DNA from: Clostridia bacterium
GTDB lineage: Bacteria; Bacillota; Clostridia; Oscillospirales; Ruminococcaceae
Direction of reading: 5' to 3'
Length of the DNA: 52,332 bases
Assembly: GCA_021152595.1 (NCBI GenBank)
Contig: JAGKVC010000021.1
Span: forward strand, 1 to 52,332
In this document: piece by piece, positions 16,651 to 25,014 of the stretch
Position numbering within the stretch: position 1 is the stretch's first letter
Layout of the letters: every line of letters starts with the position of its first letter
Notes under the pieces: generated by a model
Told to the model about the DNA's origin: nothing
Seen by the model: the letters and a program-made list of their open reading frames with translations, nothing else
Database searches by the model: none
Made by a program: the position numbers and the translations under genes

Positions 16651-17919
16651 TTGGAAACCATACTCATCCGCAATGTCCGCGCGGCTGACAGCCTGCGGGA
16701 CGCAGTTTGCGATATGCTCCTGAAAGACGGCAGGATCGCCGAAATCGGGGCGCATATCGAAGCCGAGACGGACCGCGTCATCGACGGCACGGGACTCGCC
16801 GCACTGCCGGGACTGTTTGATATGCATGTCCACTTCCGCGATCCCGGTCAGACGCACAAAGAGGACGTCTATACCGGAACGGCGGCAGCGCTTGCAGGCG
16901 GTGTCACGGGCGTACTCTGTATGCCGAACACCACGCCGCCGATGGACAATCCGGAGCAGGTGCGTGAATTTCTCTCTCGTGCAAAGACAACCGGCGTTGA
17001 TGTCCACCAGACCGGCACGCTGACCGTCGGGCTGAAGGGCGAGCAGCTCGCCGATTATGAAGCACTCAAAGCGGCAGGCGTCACGGCGCTCTCCGACGAC
17101 GGCAGACCTGTCCCGACCGCAGAAATGATGAAAGCGGCACTTGCAAAGGCAAAGGAAGCCGGTCTCCCCGTTGTGTCGCACTGCGAGGATCTCGCAATCA
17201 TCAACGGCGGCATTATCAATAAAGGCGCTGTCTCCGAGGCGCTCGGCGTCAAGGGCATGGACCGGCTCTCCGAGGATTCGATCACGGAGCGCGATCTGCA
17301 AATGGCACTCGAAACCGGCGCACAGCTCCACATCTGCCATGTCTCGACGCGCGGCAGCACGGATGCCGTCCGGAAAGCAAAGGCGGCAGGCGGCAATGTC
17401 TCCTGCGAGACCGCGCCGCATTACTTTCTGCTGACCGATGAGCTGCTCATGAAGCGCGATGCCGATTACCGGATGAATCCGCCGCTGCGCACACCCGATG
17501 ATGTCGCGGCGATCAAAGAGGGCATCCTCGACGGCACGATCGACTGCATCATCACCGACCACGCGCCGCATACCGCAGCCGAAAAGGCGGACTTTGAAAA
17601 AGCCCCGAACGGCGTTGTCGGACTGGAAACCTCGCTCGCCGCAACGCTGACTGCGTTCTATCACACTGGTCTGCTTTCCTTACAGGATATTGTCCGGCTG
17701 ATGAGCGACAATCCGCGCCGTCTGCTGCATCTTCCGGCTCGCACGCTCTCCGAGGCGCAGCCTGCCGATCTGATCCTCGTCGATCTGAACCGCAAGTGGA
17801 CGGTCGATCCGGACAAGCTGCACTCCAAATCGCATAATACCGTATTCAAGGGCATGACATTCACCGGCAAAGTGCTGACGACCATTACCGGCGGCGTTGT
17901 GCGGTATGAGGCGGAGTAA
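16651..17919 (+). CDS. pyrC: Dihydroorotase
   Basis: A 422-residue zinc enzyme of pyrimidine synthesis that interconverts carbamoyl-aspartate and dihydroorotate. Visible motifs are 'DMHVHFRDPG' (metal ligands His59 and His61), 'VLCMPNTTPP', 'SDDGRPVP', 'VSHCED', 'HICHVST' and 'ITDHAPH', the full set for type I dihydroorotase. The length is normal. The start is TTG at 16651 behind AAGAAGGAGG. No other pyr gene lies nearby, so it is separated from the rest of the pathway or sits at the end of a mixed operon. Confidence 0.95.
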   Translation: METILIRNVRAADSLRDAVCDMLLKDGRIAEIGAHIEAETDRVIDGTGLAALPGLFDMHVHFRDPGQTHKEDVYTGTAAALAGGVTGVLCMPNTTPPMDNPEQVREFLSRAKTTGVDVHQTGTLTVGLKGEQLADYEALKAAGVTALSDDGRPVPTAEMMKAALAKAKEAGLPVVSHCEDLAIINGGIINKGAVSEALGVKGMDRLSEDSITERDLQMALETGAQLHICHVSTRGSTDAVRKAKAAGGNVSCETAPHYFLLTDELLMKRDADYRMNPPLRTPDDVAAIKEGILDGTIDCIITDHAPHTAAEKADFEKAPNGVVGLETSLAATLTAFYHTGLLSLQDIVRLMSDNPRRLLHLPARTLSEAQPADLILVDLNRKWTVDPDKLHSKSHNTVFKGMTFTGKVLTTITGGVVRYEAE

Positions 17920-18120
17920 CCTCCGGCAAATACCAATCTGCCGCTGAGAAACCTGAACGGCGGATCGTGGACTATTATAATCCGTGTCCGAAGGACACTC
18001 CGCTGCTATTCACTTTTCACTATTCACGCCGATCAATTCCGTTCTCCGCAGACGCACTTTATGAACAGGGCGTATCCGAAAATTCAAAGGAATCTAATCC
18101 AAACAGAAAGGATGATTACC

Positions 18121-18342
18121 ATGCCGGCAAGAAAAATGCCGCCCCCGCCGCCCGGACTCTTTCCGCCGCCCTTTGAGCCGCGCAGACGCAGACGCAAGCG
18201 CCGCCAATCCCCGACGGAAAAGCTCAAGCGCAAGATCGCAAAGGTCACAGGCATCCCGACCACCTCTGCCGGACGCAAAAAGAAAGCAGAGCGCATGGTC
18301 TGCGATTTCCTGATTGATAAGCTCGAGAAACTCGATAAATAA
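18121..18342 (+). CDS. Small basic proline-rich hypothetical protein
   Basis: A 73-residue protein: an N-terminal Pro-rich stretch (MPPPPPGLFPPP), a long Arg/Lys cluster (RRRRRKRRQ), then a short helical C-terminus rich in Lys. The charge suggests nucleic-acid or acidic-surface binding, which is inference only. The ATG at 18121 follows AAAGGATG; in-frame codons upstream lack a better site. It precedes the Lrp-type regulator by 27 bases. Confidence 0.55.
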   Translation: MPARKMPPPPPGLFPPPFEPRRRRRKRRQSPTEKLKRKIAKVTGIPTTSAGRKKKAERMVCDFLIDKLEKLDK

Positions 18343-18369
18343 TTTTCAACCGTAAAGGAGCGATTACAC

Positions 18370-18846
18370 ATGAAAGAGCTGTTACAGCTTTTGAAACAGA
18401 ATGCAAGACTCTCGAATGCAGAGCTTGCAGCCATGCTCGGCAGAGACGAGGCGACTGTCACCAAGCAGATCGCAGAGCTGGAGGAATCCGGCGTGATCCG
18501 CGGCTACAGCGTCATTGTCGATGAGGAGCTTGCCGACCGCGATGAGGTCTCGGCATACATCGAACTGAAAATCACACCGCAGCCCGACTGCGGCTTTGAT
18601 GAGATTGCACGCATTATCTCCGGCTTTGAGGAGGTCGAATCCGTCACGCTGATGTCCGGCGGCTACGATCTCGGCATCACGCTGACGGGCTCCGGCCTGC
18701 GCGATATCGCAGGCTTTGTCTCGCAGCGTCTCGCAACCCTCAGCGGCGTGCTTTCGACACGGACGCACTTTGTCCTCAAACGCTATAAGGAAAAGGGCAT
18801 CCTGATTCAGGATGAACCGGGTGATGAAAGAGGTGTCTACCTGTGA
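18370..18846 (+). CDS. Lrp/AsnC family transcriptional regulator
   Basis: A 158-residue regulator with an N-terminal winged helix-turn-helix (about 3-45, 'ARLSNAELAAMLGRDEATV') and a C-terminal RAM ligand-binding domain (about 60-135). Lrp/AsnC proteins bind DNA as multimers and usually sense amino acids. The gene ends with a GTGA overlap with an aminotransferase, so the regulator probably controls or senses the product of that enzyme. AAAGGAG precedes the ATG. Confidence 0.9.
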   Translation: MKELLQLLKQNARLSNAELAAMLGRDEATVTKQIAELEESGVIRGYSVIVDEELADRDEVSAYIELKITPQPDCGFDEIARIISGFEEVESVTLMSGGYDLGITLTGSGLRDIAGFVSQRLATLSGVLSTRTHFVLKRYKEKGILIQDEPGDERGVYL

Positions 18847-20012
18847 ACTATGATTCGATCCTCTCGGAGCGCGCGCAGGCGATCCAGCCCTCTCCGATCC
18901 GCCGCTTTTTCGATATGGCGGAAAATATGGAGGGCGTGATCTCGCTGGGCGTCGGTGAGCCGGATTTCCGCACCCCGTGGACGATCCGTTCCGCTGCGAT
19001 CTCAACACTCGAGCGGCAGGCAATCTTCTACGGTGCAAATTCCGGTCTGCTCCAGCTCCGCGAAGAAATTTCGCATTTTATGCAGCGCAAATATAAGCTC
19101 AATTACTGCCCCGAAAATGAACTGCTCGTTACGATCGGCGGCTCCGAGGCAGTTGACCTGACCTTCCGCACGCTGCTCAATCCCGGCGATGAGGTGCTGA
19201 TCACCGAGCCGTGCTTTGTCTGCTATGCGCCGCTTGTCTCCATGGCAGACGGTGTGCCGGTCTCCCTGCCGACCAAGGAGGAAAACGAATTTCGCCTGAC
19301 CGCGGAGGAGCTGAAAGCCAAGATCACGCCGAAGACTAAGCTGCTGATGCTCTCCTATCCGAATAACCCGACCGGCGCAATCATGCGGCGCGAGGATTAT
19401 GAGGCAATCGCGGAGGTACTGCGCGGCACCGATATCATGGTGCTTTCGGATGAGATCTATTCTGAAATGACCTACGGCGCAAAGCATGTCTCGATCGCAG
19501 AGCTGGACGGCATGCGTGAGCGGACGGTCGTTGTCAACGGATTCTCCAAGACCTTTGCTATGACAGGCTGGCGTCTCGGCTGGATGGCTGCGCCGCCGGA
19601 GATCATCGCACAGGCGCGCAAGATTCACCAGTATGCGATCATGTGCGCACCGATGGTCAGCCAGCGTGCGGCGATTGAAGCACTCAAACACTGCGACGCC
19701 GACTGCGCACATATGATCGAGGAATATGATCACCGCCGCCGCTTCCTGCTCGAGCGTTTCGCACAGATGGGACTGCGATGTTTCCCTGCTCAGGGCGCAT
19801 TTTATCTGTTCCCGAGCATCGAATCCAGCGGTCTGAGCAGCGAGGAATTCTGCGAGAAGCTGCTGCAGGAGGAAAAGGTCGCGGTCGTGCCGGGCTCGGC
19901 ATTCGGCGAGAGCGGCAGGAATAATATCCGCATCTCCTATGCGTATTCGCTCAAGCATCTGACCGAAGCTGCAAACCGCATCGAGCGTTTCTTAGAGCGG
20001 CACCATAAATAA
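18843..20012 (+). CDS. PLP-dependent aminotransferase, class I/II
   Basis: A 389-residue fold-type I aminotransferase. The motifs 'SLGVGEPDF', 'YPNNPTGA', 'LSDEIYSEM' and 'GFSKTFAMTGWRLGW' are typical of the aspartate/aromatic aminotransferase group (PatA-like); Lys236 should hold PLP. The amino acid substrate cannot be read from sequence. The GTG start overlaps the Lrp gene by four bases. The stop codon touches a palindromic repeat, and a terminator follows at 20142. Confidence 0.9.
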   Translation: MNYDSILSERAQAIQPSPIRRFFDMAENMEGVISLGVGEPDFRTPWTIRSAAISTLERQAIFYGANSGLLQLREEISHFMQRKYKLNYCPENELLVTIGGSEAVDLTFRTLLNPGDEVLITEPCFVCYAPLVSMADGVPVSLPTKEENEFRLTAEELKAKITPKTKLLMLSYPNNPTGAIMRREDYEAIAEVLRGTDIMVLSDEIYSEMTYGAKHVSIAELDGMRERTVVVNGFSKTFAMTGWRLGWMAAPPEIIAQARKIHQYAIMCAPMVSQRAAIEALKHCDADCAHMIEEYDHRRRFLLERFAQMGLRCFPAQGAFYLFPSIESSGLSSEEFCEKLLQEEKVAVVPGSAFGESGRNNIRISYAYSLKHLTEAANRIERFLERHHK

Positions 20013-20122
20013 GGTGTCTCCGACGGATTGATAATGGGGGCTGCTCGCCACACTGCGCTATGAGTTTGCAAAGCAAACTCACCCAACCCCCTCGCTGGGG
20101 ATATTATCCCCAGACCCCATTT
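20011..20122 (-). repeat. Interspersed palindromic repeat, copy A
   Basis: Read on the minus strand it runs: ATGGGGT, hairpin 1 (CTGGGGA-TAATA-TCCCCAG), AGGGGGTTGGG, a second hairpin (GAGTTTGC-TTT-GCAAACTC), CAGCCCCCATT, then ATCAATCCGTCGGAGACACC. The same end and order recur at 39485-39567 and in part at 48177-48233. Its outer end overlaps the aminotransferase stop codon. Confidence 0.7.
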
Positions 20123-20141
20123 TGATTTTGGATGGAATGAT

Positions 20142-20184
20142 GCCGCTGAAATGAGCGTGAGTGCTTGTTTCAGCGGCTTTTGTG
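20142..20184 (+). terminator. Terminator after the Lrp-aminotransferase unit
   Basis: GCCGCTGAAA and TTTCAGCGGC form a 10-bp stem followed by TTTTGTGT. Confidence 0.75.
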
Positions 20185-20277
20185 TATTGACTTCCGCACT
20201 TGAAAAGGAAAAAATTTCTTATGAAGAAGCTGAGTGATACTTTTCATTTTTCATTCTTCTCTATTCTCTCTTCACTT

Positions 20278-20313
20278 ACAAAATATAAAGGGGACATCGT
20301 TTCGGATGTCCCC
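20278..20313 (-). terminator. Terminator of hpf
   Basis: GGGGACATC and GATGTCCCC form a 9-bp stem (20289-20313). On the minus strand it is followed by TTTATATTT. It lies 26 bases after the hpf stop. Confidence 0.8.
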
Positions 20314-20338
20314 TTGCTGTTATATTCAAATCGGCGGC

Positions 20339-20869
20339 TCAGTCGGTGGTCGGCTCCAGAAGCGCGTAGTTATCATCGACGCGGCGATAGACGATATTGA
20401 TCGTACCGTTATCGGCATTCTGGAAGACGAAGAAGGAATGTCCCAGCATATTCATCTGGAGGATTGCTTCTTCGACGCTCATCGGCTGGACGCGGAAGCT
20501 CTTCTTGCGGATGAGGTTGTACTCGGTCTGCTCCTCGATGGTATCGGTGAATGCCTCGGGGGAGAGTGCGCTTGCCTTGATGCGCTTGCCGAGCTTGGTC
20601 TTGTTGCGGCGGATCTTGCGGATGATCTTGTCGATTGCAGAATCCAGCGCATCGTTTTTATCGGTTGCGCTCTGCTCTGCACGGTAGATCATGCTGCCTG
20701 CACGGACGGTCAGCTCGCAGACGATCTGACCGCGGAGTTCATTCAGGGTGATTTTCGCCTCTGCTTCATCCTCAAAAAATTTGTCGAGCTTCTGATTCAG
20801 CTTCTTTTCTGCATATTCCGAAAAGCTCGGACCGATCTGGATCTTCTTTGCCATAATGTTCAGCTTCAT
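20339..20869 (-). CDS. hpf: Ribosome hibernation-promoting factor, long form
   Basis: A 176-residue long-form HPF/RaiA. The N-terminal S30AE domain (about 1-105, with 'YAEKKLNQKLDKFF') sits in the 30S decoding region, and the C-terminal domain (about 118-176, 'KSFRVQPMSVEEAILQMNML', ending 'DNYALLEP') dimerises to form 100S ribosomes in stationary phase. The start at 20869 is set by AGGAGG just upstream; in-frame codons further out lie within the promoter. It is a single-gene unit with its own promoter and terminator. Confidence 0.95.
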   Translation of the reverse strand: MKLNIMAKKIQIGPSFSEYAEKKLNQKLDKFFEDEAEAKITLNELRGQIVCELTVRAGSMIYRAEQSATDKNDALDSAIDKIIRKIRRNKTKLGKRIKASALSPEAFTDTIEEQTEYNLIRKKSFRVQPMSVEEAILQMNMLGHSFFVFQNADNGTINIVYRRVDDNYALLEPTTD

Positions 20870-20923
20870 ATGTTCAGTTCCTCCTTTTGTCCGGCACTTA
20901 TATATTTGCCGGTTCATGGTTAT

Positions 20924-20953
20924 ATTATAGCATATCTGCACAAAATTTGTCAA
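20924..20953 (-). promoter_or_regulatory. Promoter of hpf
   Basis: On the minus strand TTGACA (20953-20948), an 18-base spacer and TATAAT (20929-20924), about 55 bases before the ATG. Confidence 0.75.
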
Positions 20954-21148
20954 GCGATTTTTCGACTTTTTAGAAAAGTTCAGATTCTTGTCACAATTTA
21001 TCACAAACACAGCAATATCGCATGTTTTGCAGAGCGGATCTCTTTTTCGCTGCTGCTTTATAAAAAATTCAGGTTCATTTTAGGTTTTTGCGGTATAATC
21101 AGATCAAAGATTTAGGAACGCCCGCCTAAAACGGAACGGAAAGAAAGC

Positions 21149-21841
21149 GTGAACAATATGGAAATTCTGGTAATTGAATCGAATGAAGCGCTGCGGGCAG
21201 CAGTTTCGGCAAGGCTTACCGCAGACGGCTATTCCCCCATTGCCGTTGAGACCGGAACCGATGCGCTGCGTCTTCTGGATTCGCCGCGTTTTGAATCCGT
21301 GCTGCTGGATTGGCAGCTCTCCGATATGGCAGGCGTGTCGGTACTGCGTGAAATGCGCACCCGTGCGCTCGATACCCCCGTTATGATTCTGAGTAGCCGC
21401 GGTTCCGTTGCAGACCGCGTCCTCGCGCTGGACAGCGGTGCCGATGACTATCTCCTGAAGCCGTTTCACATGGATGAGTGCATGGCGCGCGTCAGGCGCA
21501 TGGTACGTACTTACCGGCGGAGAACGCCGCCCTCATCCGGCAGCGGCTTACACTGCATCGCGGATCTGACCGTTGATACAAACCGTCATGTTGCGACAAG
21601 AGGCGGAAAAAAGCTCCTGCTCTCTGCCAAGGAATGCGCGATTCTCGAACTGTTTGCTCAACACGCAGGCGATACGCTCTCGCGTGAGGAGATTGAGCAG
21701 CATGTCTCGCCGGAGGGTGCGGACAGCGCCGTCATTCCGGTTTACATCCACTATCTGCGCAAAAAGGTAGACGACGGCTTTCCCGTCAAGCTGCTGCGGA
21801 CTGTCCGGAAACAGGGCTATGTCCTGACCGGCACACAGTGA
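21149..21841 (+). CDS. OmpR/PhoB-type response regulator (orphan)
   Basis: A 230-residue two-domain regulator. The receiver domain (about 4-118) has the phospho-acceptor Asp in 'VLLDWQLSDM' and the Lys in 'YLLKPF'; the winged-helix DNA-binding domain (about 135-228) ends 'RTVRKQGYVLTG', as usual. No sensor kinase gene lies beside it, so its partner is elsewhere. GTG at 21149 has GGAAAG five bases upstream; an ATG at 21158 is the alternative start. A TATAAT at 21094 suggests its promoter, with a poor -35 region. Confidence 0.9.
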   Translation: MNNMEILVIESNEALRAAVSARLTADGYSPIAVETGTDALRLLDSPRFESVLLDWQLSDMAGVSVLREMRTRALDTPVMILSSRGSVADRVLALDSGADDYLLKPFHMDECMARVRRMVRTYRRRTPPSSGSGLHCIADLTVDTNRHVATRGGKKLLLSAKECAILELFAQHAGDTLSREEIEQHVSPEGADSAVIPVYIHYLRKKVDDGFPVKLLRTVRKQGYVLTGTQ

Positions 21842-21870
21842 AATGTTACGATATTATACCTGCACACCTC

Positions 21871-21920
21871 AAAAAAACGCCCGGCGCGGCTGCCATTCGC
21901 TGCGTCCGGGCGTATTTTTT
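21871..21920. terminator. Bidirectional terminator between response regulator and phosphoesterase
   Basis: ACGCCCGG and CCGGGCGT pair, with a run of A on the left and a run of T on the right, so it can stop transcription from both converging genes. Confidence 0.8.
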
Positions 21921-21926
21921 TCTCTG

Positions 21927-22640
21927 TCAGATTGTTTCAATATGCACGGCGCTCTGCTCCGGCTCCGTCTGGCTGAATGCCGGCAAGTCGGAAACAGGCT
22001 GAATGATTCCGGATGCCGCTTCCGCCGCACGCTCCTGTTCATAGACAAAATGCACCGTGCCGCCTGATGCATTGATCACAGTCGTCTGCTGCCGCTGTGA
22101 GATGACCGGCGCAGGAATATTGTAATTCATGTGAATATGCCCGTGGATATGGAACCGCGGCTGATATTTTTCGATCAGCTCATTGAAGACCGCAAAGCCG
22201 TGGTGGCAGCGGTCATTCGGATCGTCGCTGTCGTGATATCCGGCAGCCGGTGCATGTGTCAGCAGGATATCAAAGCCGCCGTAGGAGCGCAGCTTGAGCC
22301 ACAGATGCCGGATCCGCCGCCGCATCTGCCGCTCGGTATACTGATATGCACCGGGACGGTACCGCATGCAGCCGCCGAGCCCCAGAATCCGGATGCCCTG
22401 ATACACCACGATATCATCCTCAACACAGACACAGCCCTCGGGCGGTTTCTGCTGATACCGCTCGTCATGATTCCCGTGGATATAAAACACCGGCGATCTG
22501 GCGTAGGTCACGCAAAATTGCAGATAATCCGGATCGAGGTCTCCCGCCGACAAAATCAGATCAGGCTCCCGCAGCTCCTTCGGTTTATAGGAGCTCCAGA
22601 TCCTTTGGTTTTCCTGATCCGCAATCGCAAGGATCTTCAT
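21927..22640 (-). CDS. Metallophosphoesterase
   Basis: A 237-residue calcineurin-like phosphoesterase. Motifs in order are 'IADQE' (in place of the usual DxH), 'LSAGDLDPDY', 'IHGNHDE', 'LLTHAPA' and 'HIHGHIH', which together bind a two-metal centre. The first motif lacks the His, with Gln-Glu instead; as I recall this is common in one clostridial subfamily. The C-terminal 30 residues are a variable tail. The natural substrate is unknown. It converges on the response regulator gene. Confidence 0.88.
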   Translation of the reverse strand: MKILAIADQENQRIWSSYKPKELREPDLILSAGDLDPDYLQFCVTYARSPVFYIHGNHDERYQQKPPEGCVCVEDDIVVYQGIRILGLGGCMRYRPGAYQYTERQMRRRIRHLWLKLRSYGGFDILLTHAPAAGYHDSDDPNDRCHHGFAVFNELIEKYQPRFHIHGHIHMNYNIPAPVISQRQQTTVINASGGTVHFVYEQERAAEAASGIIQPVSDLPAFSQTEPEQSAVHIETI

Positions 22641-22732
22641 ATTTGCACTTCTCCCCCATTTGATATTTTCCCCAAAACAAATATCTCAATCAATGCAAAA
22701 ACGAAAACTGAATCTATTTTGTAATTCTGTTG

Positions 22733-24760
22733 TTATTTTGATAAAAATGCATCATCCAGCGGTTCGAGTTCATCACTGCCCGGCAGAAGCTCCGGCAGCG
22801 CCTCGGGCTCATCGGAACCGTCATAGGTACCGAAAACCGTATGCCACTTTGCAAAGTCGCGGAACTTCGGATCCAGCTCGGAGACCTTCGGAATCCTGCC
22901 GAAAACATTATCCGGCAGCCAGTCCGAGTGAATGATCTCATCCGGCGTGAGGATCTGGTCAGGCTCGACCTTGCAGAGACCGTCCTGTCCGTAGATCGGA
23001 CCTGTGAACGGTTCAAATTTATTTTCTGCGATTGCTTGTTTCACAACATTCACAAGCCGCCGCGTTCCGATCGGCAGCTTATCCGAAACAAAAACGTCGA
23101 TCGCACCCGAGGACATGCCCCAGTAATAATTGAGCGCCTTTGTCTCATTGAGATTGCCGTCATTCTTCCATGCGCCGATCAGCACCGAGCGCACAAGCTC
23201 CTCATAGAGGCTGCCCCAGTTCCAGACAGGCATCGCCAGCCGGAACGAAACGCCGCCGTAGAGCGCATAGAGTCCGAAATCCGTATCATCCAGCTCCGGT
23301 GCCTTGATATCCCGGCTGGAGATCAGGTCGATCTGCTTGCTGCGGAAGAATTCATGCGGATCGTGATTTTCGAGCGTGGACCAGTCCAGATAGATCATCG
23401 CACGCGGATTGACCATCTTGACGCCGAGCGCAAATGCGCTGATCGAAGAGGGCGTACCAAGCACGGGATAATCCGCGATATAGCCGATGCGCTCGTTTTC
23501 TGTCATAGAGCCTGCGATCAGTCCGGCGATGAGCTTCGCCTCATAGATCCGCAGATAATAGGTGCGGAGCTGCTTATAGGCGGTATTCATGGAGCAGTTG
23601 AGGAAGATCACTTCCGGATGCGCGACCGCCATCCGCATACTGACGGCATGATAGACCGGCGAGGTCGTGAAGATCATCCGGCAGCCTCCGGCGATTGCAC
23701 GCTCGATAATTCCCTCTGCTTCGTCCACATCGCAGGTATAGGAATCGGTCGTGATCGCATCCCCGAAGGTATCCTCGAGGTAGCGCCGCCCGATCTCATG
23801 GTTATAGCTCCAGCCGGAGCCGCGCGGATCCTTCGGAAAAAGGAATGCAATATGCAGCACGGCATTTCCGGTCAGGGGGATCTTCTTTGTCAGCGCGACC
23901 TTGCGCGAAGCATCGGTCGGCTCGAGAATATGCGAAACAGGATCGGTATTGCCCAGCACGCGGAATTCCATGCGGATCCGGTCGATCTTGCGCCGCAGCT
24001 CAACCGAGGAGAGCGCGCGGACCTGCTCAAAACCGTAGATCTCGAGAAAATGCAGGAACGCAACGCCTGCCTTGACATGCAGGCGCGGCTCATATTTGCT
24101 GAGATAATAACCAGCAAAGACCGTATACAGGAACTTGACATCCTTGCGGAGTGCATCGCTCCACGGCGGCGGAAGCTGCGGCTTTGCGTCCGGTGTTTCC
24201 GGCTGTTCAATCGGCGTAATCGCCTGAATCAGACGCATGAATTCGCCCGGCTGACTCATCTCGATCTCATAGATACCGGCAATGCGGTAAAAGACCATAA
24301 ACTCCATATAGACGCGGTATTCGATCGTATCATCCGGCTTCGGGATGATGCGCGTCACCTTTGCTTCAATCGCAACGGCGCCGTTATATTTTGAGACACT
24401 GACGCGCTTATTGCCCTCGCAGACATAGAAGCGCTGCATATATTCCATGACCGTGATCGGCTCCGTGACGCCGATCTCCCGAACGGAATCGCAGAGCTGC
24501 GACCACTTGCCTGCAAATTCAGTATCATAATCGAGCAGCGGCATGAAATTCGGGGCAAAGGCGGAGGTGCGCTCTGCCTGCGCGGTACCGACAACAAGCG
24601 AGAGCGGAATCTCGATCTGCCCGAGCGGAAGCTGCCCTTCAACTTCTTTTTCACGCAGAATATCCTCCAGCACCGGCAGACAGCGTTCTTTTTCGGATGC
24701 CGCCTGCCGCAGTTCTTTTTCAGCGAGCTTCTGCGCTTTGGTATAATCCTGAACAGACAT
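22733..24760 (-). CDS. Cytoplasmic ParB-like plus BMP (PBP1-fold) fusion protein
   Basis: A 675-residue protein without a signal peptide. Residues about 95-140 resemble a ParB/Srx-type nucleotide-binding module: 'EPITVMEYMQRFYVCEGNKR' continuing VSVSKYNGAVAIEAKV. Residues about 300-640 match BMP/PnrA-type basic membrane lipoproteins, the binding proteins of nucleoside transporters ('GSGWSYNHEIGRRYLEDTFG', 'IGYIADYPVLGTPSSISAFA'). The joining region is helical. Lacking an export signal and lipobox, it is unlikely to be a transporter subunit and may sense a nucleoside or related ligand in the cytoplasm. It forms a single-gene unit with its own promoter. Confidence 0.75.
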   Translation of the reverse strand: MSVQDYTKAQKLAEKELRQAASEKERCLPVLEDILREKEVEGQLPLGQIEIPLSLVVGTAQAERTSAFAPNFMPLLDYDTEFAGKWSQLCDSVREIGVTEPITVMEYMQRFYVCEGNKRVSVSKYNGAVAIEAKVTRIIPKPDDTIEYRVYMEFMVFYRIAGIYEIEMSQPGEFMRLIQAITPIEQPETPDAKPQLPPPWSDALRKDVKFLYTVFAGYYLSKYEPRLHVKAGVAFLHFLEIYGFEQVRALSSVELRRKIDRIRMEFRVLGNTDPVSHILEPTDASRKVALTKKIPLTGNAVLHIAFLFPKDPRGSGWSYNHEIGRRYLEDTFGDAITTDSYTCDVDEAEGIIERAIAGGCRMIFTTSPVYHAVSMRMAVAHPEVIFLNCSMNTAYKQLRTYYLRIYEAKLIAGLIAGSMTENERIGYIADYPVLGTPSSISAFALGVKMVNPRAMIYLDWSTLENHDPHEFFRSKQIDLISSRDIKAPELDDTDFGLYALYGGVSFRLAMPVWNWGSLYEELVRSVLIGAWKNDGNLNETKALNYYWGMSSGAIDVFVSDKLPIGTRRLVNVVKQAIAENKFEPFTGPIYGQDGLCKVEPDQILTPDEIIHSDWLPDNVFGRIPKVSELDPKFRDFAKWHTVFGTYDGSDEPEALPELLPGSDELEPLDDAFLSK

Positions 24761-24822
24761 GTTGATGCTCCTTTCTGAACAGATGCGAACGGATGCTGAT
24801 AATATCCGGAAAGGCTGTTTTT

Positions 24823-24851
24823 ATTATAGCATATTCAATTTGAAAAAGCAA
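24823..24851 (-). promoter_or_regulatory. Promoter of the ParB-BMP fusion gene
   Basis: On the minus strand TTGCTT (24851-24846), a 17-base spacer and TATAAT (24828-24823), about 60 bases before the ATG. Confidence 0.7.
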
Positions 24852-24953
24852 GATGAGCGTGCGCAGAGAGCGGATATTCGGAGGAATATTTCGCATCCTG
24901 CAAAAGCGGATTCCGCATTCAGCCTATAAACGCCATACATTCTATGATTTCTC

Positions 24954-24982
24954 TTGCATTTTTCGGGAGAATGTGATATAAT
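24954..24982 (+). promoter_or_regulatory. Promoter of the AI-2E family gene
   Basis: TTGCAT (24954-24959), a 17-base spacer and TATAAT (24977-24982), about 30 bases before the start codon. Confidence 0.75.
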
Positions 24983-25014
24983 GCAATCAAAATACGAAAT
25001 CAGGAGGGATGGCT

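Noticed and set aside
21927..22640. Loss of His in the first metal-binding motif of the phosphoesterase as evidence of inactivity
   Set aside because: The Asp-x-Glu form is, as I recall, usual in a clostridial subfamily, and all other motifs are intact.
22841..24394. 517-residue frame opposite the ParB-BMP gene, and similar long antisense frames opposite ricT, pyrC, the ABC-F, GH13 and glgP genes
   Set aside because: These are mirror frames of GC-rich coding sequence: the encoded proteins are Arg/His/Cys/Ile-rich without motifs, while the opposite strand has clear families.
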